Assembly (NCBI GenBank): GCA_937995535.1
Contig: CALKJU010000115.1
Location: 1 to 33,578 of the forward strand
DNA length: 33,578 nucleotides
Direction of reading: 5' to 3'
From: an uncultured Alphaproteobacteria bacterium
Lineage (GTDB): Bacteria > Pseudomonadota > Alphaproteobacteria > Geminicoccales > Geminicoccaceae
This document shows, piece by piece, positions 26,835-33,578 of the stretch (within the stretch, counting starts at the first letter, position 1; each line of letters starts with the position of its first letter). Below the pieces are notes generated by a model. The model did no database searches. It had not been told where the DNA came from and saw only the letters and a program-made list of their open reading frames with translations. The translations under genes and the position numbers were made by a program.

Positions 26835-27613
26835 GACGCGCGATCGGCCTGTGGACCGGGCTCGTGGTCGTGATGCTGTACCTGCCGGTCCTCTGCGGCG
26901 TGCTCGCCTCGCTCGGGCAGTCCCGCTACTTCCGCTTTCCCGTGCAGCAATGGTCGACGGCGTGGTGGGAGCGGACCCTGTCGTCGATCGAGATCGGGAT
27001 CCTGATCCGCACCTCGCTGGCGATCGCCGCCTGCGTGACCGTGGCGGCCGTCGTCATCGGTTTCGTGGGTGCGCTCGCCTTCGCCCGCTACGACTGGCGC
27101 GGTCGCCGGCTCTATCAGAAGCTCTTGCTGCTGCCGATCTTCTTCCCGCAGCCGGTCCTGGGCCTGGCGCTCCTGCTGTGGTTCAACGCGCTCGGCGCGC
27201 CCTTGTCCTGGTGGACCGCGGTCGTCGCGCACCTCGTCTGGATCGTGCCGGTCGTCACCCTGGTCATCGCCATCCAGGTCTACGGCTTCGACCCGGCGCT
27301 CGAGGAGGCGGCCGCCGACATGGGCGCGTCGCGCCTGATGGTGCTGCGCGAGGTGACCTTGCCGCTGCTCTGGCCGGGGATCTGGTCGGGGGCGCTGTTC
27401 GCCTTTCTCCTGTCGTGGGGCAATTTCCCGCTGTCGCTCTACACCACCGGCGCCGACTCGACCGTGCCCGAATGGCTCTACGCCAAGATGGTCGCGGGCT
27501 ACACGCCGATGGTGCCGACCCTCGGCACGCTCGCCACCCTGGCCGCGGCCGGTGCGCTGTTGCTCGGCGGCGGACTGCTCGCGCTCGTCCGCCGCGTCCG
27601 GGAGGCAGGCTGA
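26831..27613 (+). CDS. polyamine-type ABC permease, PotC-like
   Basis: A 260-residue inner-membrane permease, the partner of the preceding one. Six membrane segments are visible, with the coupling motif EAAADMGASRLMVLREVTLP and LLSWGNFPLSLYTTGADST typical of PotC/PotI. I take ATG 26831, overlapping the PotB-like stop; the frame is open upstream but that is the preceding gene in another frame. The stop is followed directly by a short ORF (27614-27643) and then the TIM-barrel gene. Confidence 0.92.
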   Translation: MRRAIGLWTGLVVVMLYLPVLCGVLASLGQSRYFRFPVQQWSTAWWERTLSSIEIGILIRTSLAIAACVTVAAVVIGFVGALAFARYDWRGRRLYQKLLLLPIFFPQPVLGLALLLWFNALGAPLSWWTAVVAHLVWIVPVVTLVIAIQVYGFDPALEEAAADMGASRLMVLREVTLPLLWPGIWSGALFAFLLSWGNFPLSLYTTGADSTVPEWLYAKMVAGYTPMVPTLGTLATLAAAGALLLGGGLLALVRRVREAG

Positions 27614-27643
27614 ATGTTGCTTGTCCAACGAGTGGCGTCGTAG
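27614..27643 (+). CDS. possible 9-residue leader ORF (MLLVQRVAS)
   Basis: ATG 27614 abuts the PotC-like stop (TGAATG) and has GGGAGG (27600-27605) eight bases upstream, a better ribosome site than that of the next real gene. It ends in TAG at 27643, 26 bases before the TIM-barrel ATG. It might couple translation across the 56-base gap. It could equally be chance; no codon-use test is possible at this length. Confidence 0.2.
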   Translation: MLLVQRVAS

Positions 27644-27669
27644 GTTCCACACCGGACGGGCCGCGCCCC

Positions 27670-28365
27670 ATGGACTTCATCTTCATGCTCACCCGCCACG
27701 ACCGGACGGTCGTGGACTGCCTCGACGTGGCGCGGGCCATCGCGCCGCTCGGGCTGGCCCATGTCGGCTTCAAGGACGTGGGCATCGAGCGGCCCGTCGC
27801 CGCCGAGCTGACCCGCCGTCTCAAGGGTGCTGGTGCCGCGGTCTATCTCGAGGTCGTCTCGACCACGCCCGAGGCCTGTCTGCGCTCGGCCGAGACGGCG
27901 GTGGCGCTCGGCGTCGACTGCCTCCTCGGCGGCGTCCAGGCCGCGGACATCCTGGCGATCCTGGACGGCAGCGCGATCGCCTACTTTCCCTTCCCGGGGC
28001 GCCCGCACGACCATCCGACCAAGCTCGGTGGGACCGCCGCCGAGGTCGCCGAGGACTGTCGCCGGTTCCGGGCGCTGGGCTGCGCGGGCGTGGATCTGCT
28101 CGCCTACCGTGCCACCGAGGCCGATCCGCTGGAGCTGGTCCGCGCCGCGCGGGCGGGGCTCGGCGACGGCCGGCTGATCGTCGCCGGCAGCGTCGTCGGC
28201 CAGGCGCGCGTGGCCGCGCTCCACGCCGCCGGGGCCGACGCCTTCACCGTCGGCTCGGCGATCTTCGATGGCTCCTGGGTGCCCCAGGCCGGGACCCTCG
28301 AGGCCCAGCTGCGCGGCGTACTCGCCGACTGCGCCGCGGTCGCCGAGGCGGCCGAGGCCCGTTAG
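27670..28365 (+). CDS. TIM-barrel-like protein of unknown function
   Basis: A 231-residue protein with alternating strand and helix segments of a (beta/alpha)8 barrel. Strand ends carry HVGFKDVG (Lys35), YLEVVSTTP (Glu61), YFPFPGRPHDHPTKLGG and VDLLAYR (Asp142). The last two, IVAGSVVG (170-177) and AFTVGSAIFDG (191-201), resemble the phosphate-binding site of HisA/TrpC/ribulose-phosphate-type barrels. That predicts a phosphorylated substrate and an isomerase, epimerase or aldolase role, with Lys35 a possible Schiff-base or general base residue. I do not recognise a named family. ATG 27670 is the only reasonable start. It directly precedes the FGGY kinase, whose GTG abuts its stop. Confidence 0.75.
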   Translation: MDFIFMLTRHDRTVVDCLDVARAIAPLGLAHVGFKDVGIERPVAAELTRRLKGAGAAVYLEVVSTTPEACLRSAETAVALGVDCLLGGVQAADILAILDGSAIAYFPFPGRPHDHPTKLGGTAAEVAEDCRRFRALGCAGVDLLAYRATEADPLELVRAARAGLGDGRLIVAGSVVGQARVAALHAAGADAFTVGSAIFDGSWVPQAGTLEAQLRGVLADCAAVAEAAEAR

Positions 28366-29826
28366 GTGTTGCTCGGGATCGACGTCGGCACGCAGAGCCT
28401 GAAGGCGCTGGTCGTGGACGAGCGGCTGCGGCCACGGGGCCGCGCCGACCGCCCGCTCGCGGTCCACCACCCGCGACCCGGCTGGGCCGAGCAGGATCCG
28501 CGCGACTGGCTCCTGGCGCTCCGGCCGGCGATCGGCGAGGCGCTGCTGGCGGCCGGGATCGGGCCGGACGCGGTGGTGGCGGTCGGCGTCACCGGCCAGC
28601 TCGACGGCGCGGTGGCGGTCGACGCCGGCTGCGAACCGCTCGCGCCGGCGCTGATCTGGATGGATCGGCGCGCCGCTCAGGAGCTCTCCGGCATCGATCC
28701 CGCGCTGGTCCGCGCGCGGGCCGGGCAGGTCGCCGACGCCGGTCATCTCGCGGCGAAGATCCGCTGGCTGCGCGCCCATGCCCGCCTGCCGCCGGGCACG
28801 CGCTTCCATCAGCCGGTCTCGTTCCTGGTCGAGCGGCTGTGCGGCCGGGCCGTGCAGGACCACGCCCTGGCCTCGACCAGCATGCTCTACGGTCTCGAGC
28901 GGCGCGGCTGGGACCCGGACCTGCTGGCCGCGTTCGCGATCGACCCCGAGGTGCTGGCACCGCTGGCCGAGACCCAGGCCTGCGCGGGCCGGCTCGACGC
29001 CGCCGGCGCCGCGCTCAGCGGGCTCCGGCCGGGGACGCCCGTGGCGGTCGGCACCGGCGACGACTTCGCGGCGGCGCTCGGCGCCGGCATCGTCGAGCCG
29101 GGTCTGGTGCTGTGCTGCCTCGGCACGGCCGAGATCGTCGGCGCGATCCACGATCGGCCGGTGATCGACGCGGACGGGATGGTCGAGACCCACGGCTTTC
29201 CCGGTGGGCTGTTCTACGTCGAGAACCCCGGCTGGCTCTCGGGTGGCGTGGTGCGCTGGCTGCGCGACCTGCTTGGCCTGGACGATTTCGCCCGGCTCGA
29301 TGCGCTGGCCGCCGCCGTCCCGGCGGGATCGGACGGCCTGACGATCCTTCCGACCCTTGCCGGGGCGATGGCGCCGGTCTGGCGGGCCCGGGCGCGCGGC
29401 GCCGTCTACGGCCTCACTCCGGCGCATGGCCCCGGTCACCTCGCCCGCGCGGTGCTCGAGGGAACGGCCTTCGCCATGGCCGAGGTGATCGACCGGCTGG
29501 CCGCATTGGGCCTGCGCACCGACCGCATCCGCCTCGTCGGCGGCGGCGCCCGCTCGCTCCTCTGGGCACAGATCCGCGCCGCGGCGGCGCGGCGCCCGGT
29601 CGAGCTGGTCGAGACCGAGGACGCGGCGGCCATGGGCGCGGTCGCCTGCGCCGCGGTCGTGGCCGGACTCGTCCCCACGCTCGCCACGGCCGGCCGCGGG
29701 CTCGCCCGGGTCGCGCGCACGGTCGAGCCCGACCCGGCCACGGCCGCGGCCTACACGGCCGCCCGAGCGCGCGGCCGGCGGCTGTTCGACGCGCTGCTGC
29801 CACTGATGGACGAGGCATGGTGCTGA
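28366..29826 (+). CDS. FGGY-family sugar/polyol kinase (XylB-like)
   Basis: A 486-residue ATP-dependent kinase, full length for the FGGY family (xylulokinase, glycerol kinase, erythritol kinase and others). It shows the N-terminal phosphate-1 motif GIDVGTQSLKALVV (4-17), GWAEQDPRDWL, GVTGQLDG, IWMDRR, the catalytic Asp in GTGDDFAAALGAG (Asp232/233) and the C-terminal VGGGARSLLWAQI. Substrate cannot be assigned by eye: xylulose, erythrulose and other keto-sugars or polyols are all possible. GTG 28366 abuts the barrel-gene stop and the 3' end overlaps the dehydrogenase start by 10 bases. It should make the phosphorylated substrate for its neighbours. Confidence 0.92.
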   Translation: MLLGIDVGTQSLKALVVDERLRPRGRADRPLAVHHPRPGWAEQDPRDWLLALRPAIGEALLAAGIGPDAVVAVGVTGQLDGAVAVDAGCEPLAPALIWMDRRAAQELSGIDPALVRARAGQVADAGHLAAKIRWLRAHARLPPGTRFHQPVSFLVERLCGRAVQDHALASTSMLYGLERRGWDPDLLAAFAIDPEVLAPLAETQACAGRLDAAGAALSGLRPGTPVAVGTGDDFAAALGAGIVEPGLVLCCLGTAEIVGAIHDRPVIDADGMVETHGFPGGLFYVENPGWLSGGVVRWLRDLLGLDDFARLDALAAAVPAGSDGLTILPTLAGAMAPVWRARARGAVYGLTPAHGPGHLARAVLEGTAFAMAEVIDRLAALGLRTDRIRLVGGGARSLLWAQIRAAAARRPVELVETEDAAAMGAVACAAVVAGLVPTLATAGRGLARVARTVEPDPATAAAYTAARARGRRLFDALLPLMDEAWC

Positions 29827-31124
29827 GCCCGCCCGACCACCCGCTGCCGCGCCTGCTCGCCGGCCGGCTGCCCGATCCCGACGGCGGCGGGATGCTCTCC
29901 GTCCGCACCCGGCGGGTGGCGATCGGCACCGGCCTCGCCGCCGAGGCCCCGGCGCTGATCGGTTCGCTCGACCTGCCCGCGCCGCACGCGCTCGTCGCCG
30001 ACCCGGCGACCTGGGCCGTGCTGGGCGACGCGGTGGCTGCGGCGCTGCGCCCGAGCCGCGCGGTCGTCCCGGTGGTCTTCGCCCGGCCGCCGCACGCCGA
30101 CGATGCGGCCGTCGCGGAGCTGTGCCAGCGCTCCGCCGCCGCCGCCTCGCTGATCGCGGTGGGCTCGGGCACGATCAACGATCTCACCCGCTACACGGCG
30201 AAGCTCACGGGGCGGCGCTACTGCGTCTTCGGTACCGCGCTGTCGATGAACGGCTACGCCTCCGAGAACGCGGCGATCACCCAGGGCGGGCACAAGCGGA
30301 CGCTCGCCGCGGTGGCCGCCGAGGGCGTGTTCCTCGACCTCGACGTGGCGGCCGCCGCCCCGCCCCGGCTGACTTGCGCCGGGCTCGGCGACTCGATCTG
30401 CCGCCCGACCGCGCAGACCGACTGGCTCCTGTCGCACCTGCTGCTCGGCACGCCCTACCGCGAAGCGCCGTTCGCCCTGCTCGCCGCCGACGAGCCGCAC
30501 CTCCTTGCGCAATCCGAGGGCCTTGCCCGCGGCGACCGCGCGGCGCTCGCCTGCCTCGCCCGGACCCTGGTCCTGTCCGGCTTCGGCATGGCCATCTGTG
30601 GCTCCAGCGCGCCGGCCAGCCAGGCCGAGCATCTGATCAGCCACTGGCTCGACATGCTGGCCGATCCGGCCCGCCCACCGGCCTTCCACGGCGAGCAGAT
30701 CGCGGTCACGACGCTGACCGTGGCGGCGCTGCACGAGGCCGTGCTGGCCGGCCCGCCGCCGCTGCCGGGACCCGAGCCGCTCGACGAGGCGACGCTGGTC
30801 GCCCGCTACGGCGACCAGCTCGGCCGCGCCTGCTGGGCCGAGGTCGCGCGCAAGCGGCTCGACGGCCCGGCGACCGCGGCGCTGGCGGCGCGGCTGCGCG
30901 AGGACTGGCCCACGATCGTTGCCCGGCTGCGCGCCGTCGGCCGCCCGACGGCCGAGCTGCGCGCGGTCCTGGAGCGCGCCGGCGCGCCGACCAGGCCCGA
31001 GGATCTGGGCCTCGACCGGGCGACCTACCGTCGCGCCGTCCTCGGCGCGCGTGAGATCCGCGACCGCTTCACGGTGCTCGATCTCGCCGCGCTGGCCGGC
31101 CGGCTCGAGGAGCTGGCGCCGTGA
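29817..31124 (+). CDS. glycerol-1-phosphate dehydrogenase-like (AraM-type) oxidoreductase
   Basis: A 435-residue NAD(P)-dependent, metal-dependent dehydrogenase of the G1PDH/AraM branch of the iron-alcohol-dehydrogenase/dehydroquinate-synthase fold. Motifs: GSGTINDLTRYTAKLTGR (116-133), ALSMNGYASENAAI, DLDVAAAAPPRLTCAGLGD with metal-ligand Asp192, QAEHLISH (His272) and HGEQ (His291). G1PDH interconverts glycerol-1-phosphate and dihydroxyacetone phosphate; this member may act on a longer polyol phosphate made by the FGGY kinase. ATG 29817 overlaps the kinase; GTG 29820 is an alternative with slightly better ribosome-site spacing. The C-terminal 130 residues are a helical extension. The stop overlaps the DeoR GTG. 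Confidence 0.87.
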   Translation: MVLSPPDHPLPRLLAGRLPDPDGGGMLSVRTRRVAIGTGLAAEAPALIGSLDLPAPHALVADPATWAVLGDAVAAALRPSRAVVPVVFARPPHADDAAVAELCQRSAAAASLIAVGSGTINDLTRYTAKLTGRRYCVFGTALSMNGYASENAAITQGGHKRTLAAVAAEGVFLDLDVAAAAPPRLTCAGLGDSICRPTAQTDWLLSHLLLGTPYREAPFALLAADEPHLLAQSEGLARGDRAALACLARTLVLSGFGMAICGSSAPASQAEHLISHWLDMLADPARPPAFHGEQIAVTTLTVAALHEAVLAGPPPLPGPEPLDEATLVARYGDQLGRACWAEVARKRLDGPATAALAARLREDWPTIVARLRAVGRPTAELRAVLERAGAPTRPEDLGLDRATYRRAVLGAREIRDRFTVLDLAALAGRLEELAP

Positions 31125-31936
31125 CGGGCGAGCCCGAGCCGCGGCTGAGCAAGACGCAGCGCCACGAGCGGATCGTCGCCGAGCTGCGCGCCGCGCCGAC
31201 CTTGCGCGTGGCGCAGCTCGCCGCCGAGCTCGGCGTGTCCACCGAGACCGTCCGCCGCGATCTCGACGAGCTCGGCGAGCGCGGGCTGATCAGCCGGACC
31301 TATGGCGGCGCGGTGCGGCCGCTGACGAGCGAGCCGGCGATTCGCGAGCGGCACGCGATGATGGTCGAGGAGCGCCAGCGCATCGCCACGGCGACGGTGC
31401 GGCTGATCCGGCCGCGCGAGGTGGTGCTGATCGGTGCCGGCGCCACCACCGTCCACGTCGCCCGGCGGATGGCCGCCGATTGCCGCGACATCACCGCCAT
31501 CACGCACAGCTTCGGCGCCGCCACGGTGCTGTCGAGCAATCCGACCATCACCGTGATCATGACGCCGGGCCGCTACGACGCCATGGAGGGCTGCCTGCTC
31601 GGCCCCGAGACCACCGCCTTCCTCGCCGGTTACCACGCCAACCGGGCGATCCTCGGCGCGACCGGGCTGACCGTCGACGGGCCGTGCGATGCGAGCCCGC
31701 TCGCCGCCGCGGTCTACCGCGCGATGCTCGAGCGTGCCGCGTTCACCATGATCGTCGCCGACCATCGCAAGTTCGACCAGCGTGCGGTGGCGATCTACGG
31801 CCGCTGGGCGGAGATCGGCGCGCTGGTCACCGACCGGGAGCCGCAGGCGCCACTGGGCGATGCGCTGGCCCGCGGCGGTGTGGAGGTCATCGTCGCCGAC
31901 CGGCGCTCCGCGCCGGCGCAAGGGAGCGAGGCATGA
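31121..31936 (+). CDS. DeoR-family transcriptional repressor
   Basis: A 271-residue regulator. The N-terminal HTH (about 28-60: LRVAQLAAELGVSTETVRRD, then ERGLISRTYGGAV) is canonical DeoR. The C-terminal phosphosugar-isomerase-like domain has VVLIGAGATTVHVARRM and VADHRKFDQRA. DeoR proteins usually respond to a phosphorylated intermediate of the pathway they control, which fits the kinase next door. It starts at GTG 31121, overlapping the dehydrogenase stop, and its stop overlaps the aminotransferase ATG. Its place inside the operon implies autoregulation. Likely targets are the divergent region near 23728-23755. Confidence 0.94.
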   Translation: MTGEPEPRLSKTQRHERIVAELRAAPTLRVAQLAAELGVSTETVRRDLDELGERGLISRTYGGAVRPLTSEPAIRERHAMMVEERQRIATATVRLIRPREVVLIGAGATTVHVARRMAADCRDITAITHSFGAATVLSSNPTITVIMTPGRYDAMEGCLLGPETTAFLAGYHANRAILGATGLTVDGPCDASPLAAAVYRAMLERAAFTMIVADHRKFDQRAVAIYGRWAEIGALVTDREPQAPLGDALARGGVEVIVADRRSAPAQGSEA

Positions 31937-33213
31937 GCGAGAACCCGATCAAGGCCCGGTTCGCGAGCAAGGCGGACTTCTTCGCCCGCTCGAAGCGCTA
32001 CTGGAACCCGCACAAGACCCAGTTCTGGCAGGATGCCGGGGTCGATCTCGTGATCGACCGGCGCGAGCGCTACTTCATGTACGACTGGAGCGGCAAGCGC
32101 CTGTACAACATGCATCTCAACGGCGGAACCTACAATCTCGGCCACCGCCACCCGGAGCTCGTCCAGGCGCTCAAGGACGCGACCGAGTGGTTCGACATCG
32201 GCAACCACCATTTCGCCGCACTGGCGCGCACCGCGCTGGCCGAGGACCTGGCCGCCACAACCGGCGACCGGCTGCAGTACACGATCTACGGCTCGGGCGG
32301 CGGCGAGGCCGTCGACATCGCGATCAAGACCGCGCGGGCCGCCACCGGGCGCAAGAAGATCGTCTCGATCCTGAAAGGCTATCATGGGCACACCGGCCTC
32401 GCTTTGGGCACGGCCGACGAGCGCTACACGAAGCGCTTCCTCTCCGATCGCCCCGACGAGTTCATCCAGGTTCCGTTCAACGATCTCGACGCGATGGAGG
32501 ACGCGGTGCGCCGGCACCGGCCGGCGGCGGTGATCATGGAGACGATCCCCGCCACCTATGGCTTCCCGATGCCGGCCGAGGGCTACCTGCCCACGGTCAA
32601 GCGCATCTGCGAAGCGCACGGGGCGCTCTACATCGCCGACGAGGTGCAGACCGGTCTGATGCGCACCGGGGTGATGTGGGCCGTCTACGGCTACGGCGTC
32701 GAGCCGGACATCCTGGTCACGGCCAAGGGCATCTCGGGTGGGCTCTACACCCTGGGCTGCGTGCTGGTGGCACCGCACGCCGCCTCCTGGCTGCACGAGG
32801 ACGGCTTCGCGCACATCAGCACCGGCGGCGGCGCTGAGCTCGGCTGCTGCGTCGCGATCAAGGTGCTGGAGATCACCCAGCGCCCGGAGGTGGTCGAGAA
32901 CGGCCGGCGGGTCGCCGCCTTCTTCGCCGCCGAGCTGCCCAAGATCCAGGCGCTGCACGCCGACTTCTTCACCGGCGTGCGGCAGAACGGGCTGATCATG
33001 GGCCTCGAGTTCGACCATCCCGAGGGCGCCAAGCTGGTCATGCGCCGTCTCTACGAGAACGGCGTCTGGGCGATCTTCAGCCAGCTCGACCCGCGCGTGC
33101 TGCAGTGGAAGCCGGGTCTGCTCAAGACCGAGGCCGAGTGTCGCGAGATCGTCGAGATCCTGGAGCGCTCGGTGGGCCAGGCGAAGCACGACCGCCCGGC
33201 CATCGCCGCCTGA
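31933..33213 (+). CDS. class III PLP-dependent aminotransferase
   Basis: A 426-residue fold-type I PLP enzyme of the omega-aminotransferase/GABA aminotransferase class. The cofactor site is complete: GSGGGEAVDIAIK (120-132) and GYHG (149-152), Asp236 in ADEVQTG, and the Schiff-base Lys265 in VTAKGISGG. The usual phosphate-cup sequence SGSEANE is replaced by GSGGGEA. The class includes transaminases of terminal amines and phospho-lyases acting on O-phosphorylated amino alcohols. ATG 31933 overlaps the DeoR stop (ATGA). It ends the plus-strand run and converges with a partial minus-strand ORF. Confidence 0.92.
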   Translation: MSENPIKARFASKADFFARSKRYWNPHKTQFWQDAGVDLVIDRRERYFMYDWSGKRLYNMHLNGGTYNLGHRHPELVQALKDATEWFDIGNHHFAALARTALAEDLAATTGDRLQYTIYGSGGGEAVDIAIKTARAATGRKKIVSILKGYHGHTGLALGTADERYTKRFLSDRPDEFIQVPFNDLDAMEDAVRRHRPAAVIMETIPATYGFPMPAEGYLPTVKRICEAHGALYIADEVQTGLMRTGVMWAVYGYGVEPDILVTAKGISGGLYTLGCVLVAPHAASWLHEDGFAHISTGGGAELGCCVAIKVLEITQRPEVVENGRRVAAFFAAELPKIQALHADFFTGVRQNGLIMGLEFDHPEGAKLVMRRLYENGVWAIFSQLDPRVLQWKPGLLKTEAECREIVEILERSVGQAKHDRPAIAA

Positions 33214-33227
33214 CCCTCTCGCCCCCC

Positions 33228-33578
33228 TCACGGCCCCTGGGGCTGGGCCGGGCGGGGGTGGGTGGGGGTGCGCAGCAGCCGGCGGGCGAGGCGTTCGAGG
33301 CCGCGGTCATCGAGGCGCTCGAGGGCGAGGCGCTCCGCCGGGCCGGCCTGGGCGAAGGCGTGCATGAGCCGGGCGGTGAGCGCGTCGCGCTGCTTCTCCC
33401 GGATCGGCTCGGGCGTCCGCGCGGGCGGCGGCGCGCTGCGGCTCGCGGCGGCGGCGCGGTGCAGGGCGTGGACGGCGGCGCCCAGCGGGTCGGCCTGCGG
33501 ATCGGGGCCCGCGGCGGCGGCGGTCCAGCGGCCCTGCTCGACGACGATCGCCGCCTGCAGCCCGGCCGCGGTGCGGTG
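33228..33578 (-). CDS. C-terminal part of an unrecognised protein, 5' end off-window
   Basis: An open frame runs in from the right edge for 116 codons and ends in TGA at 33228, 14 bases from the convergent aminotransferase stop. It reads AAIVVEQGRWTAAAAGPDPQ, then an Ala/Pro-rich linker, then a charged helical stretch EKQRDALTARLMHAFAQAG and LERLDDRGLERLARRLL, ending in a Pro-rich tail. The amphipathic helices look protein-like and no stop interrupts it, but long open frames are common at this GC content. No family recognised. Confidence 0.45.
   Translation of the reverse strand, partial: HRTAAGLQAAIVVEQGRWTAAAAGPDPQADPLGAAVHALHRAAAASRSAPPPARTPEPIREKQRDALTARLMHAFAQAGPAERLALERLDDRGLERLARRLLRTPTHPRPAQPQGP
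33231..33268 (+). other. hairpin and G-quadruplex-capable tract at operon end
   Basis: CGGCCC (33231-33236) and GGGCCG (33245-33250) can form a perfect 6-bp stem with an 8-base loop, 17 bases after the aminotransferase stop. From 33239 to 33268 there are six runs of three to five G separated by one or two bases, a strong quadruplex pattern on the plus (transcript) strand. No T tract follows. It may slow or end transcription between convergent genes, or merely encode the Pro-rich tail of the opposite ORF. Confidence 0.4.

Noticed and set aside
27552..31124. A single plus-strand frame open for about 1190 codons
   Set aside because: Only its last part (29817-31124) is a real gene. The earlier Arg/Gly/Pro-rich translation is an out-of-frame shadow of the PotC-like, barrel and FGGY genes.

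Overview
The window is about 33.6 kb of very GC-rich, gene-dense DNA. Gaps are short and start/stop overlaps (ATGA, GTGA or TTGA) are frequent. A Kdo cytidylyltransferase (kdsB), a Yej peptide importer, class I cytochromes c and several alphaproteobacteria-like proteins point to a Gram-negative alphaproteobacterium, perhaps near Rhodospirillales or Geminicoccales. That placement is inferred from protein style, not from a marker gene. I saw no rRNA, tRNA, CRISPR array or insertion sequence.

Layout. Bases 1-2379 (+): the end of an HMG-CoA lyase gene, a likely collapsed sulfotransferase remnant and an SLC13-type anion transporter. Bases 2391-5399 (-): a tightly coupled operon of ArsR regulator, UPF0718/ArsP-like permease, small thioredoxin, Cys-tailed rhodanese and CDF metal exporter. 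It is preceded by a near-consensus promoter that overlaps a palindromic operator. Bases 5479-7097 (-): kdsB and pheA. Bases 7227-9146 (+): a membrane-anchored di-heme cytochrome c made of two identically spaced domains, then a histidinol-phosphatase. Bases 9242-16666 (+): yejABEF followed without a break by a GT4 glycosyltransferase and a type II haloacid dehalogenase. Bases 16671-19984 (-): an unrecognised membrane protein, an IlvD/Edd-family sugar-acid dehydratase and a cupin. Bases 20056-21857 (+): guaB and a small HisKA-like ORF that lacks the phospho-acceptor histidine.

Bases 21869-33213 form the most interesting region. One arm (-) encodes an APH-family kinase and an SDR dehydrogenase. 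The divergent arm (+) encodes a polyamine-type ABC importer (binding protein, ATPase, two permeases), an uncharacterised TIM-barrel-like protein, an FGGY sugar/polyol kinase, a glycerol-1-phosphate-dehydrogenase-like enzyme, a DeoR regulator and a class III PLP aminotransferase. The set has the parts of a complete uptake-and-catabolism pathway: import, phosphorylation, oxidation, isomerisation or cleavage, amino-group chemistry and a phospho-sugar-sensing repressor. I do not recognise this combination as a named pathway, and its substrate cannot be read from the sequence. An amino-polyol, a hydroxylated amine, or a polyol carried by a polyamine-type importer are the leading ideas.

The last 350 bases probably hold the 3' end of a convergent minus-strand gene. 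A G-rich, quadruplex-capable tract lies in the convergent junction.
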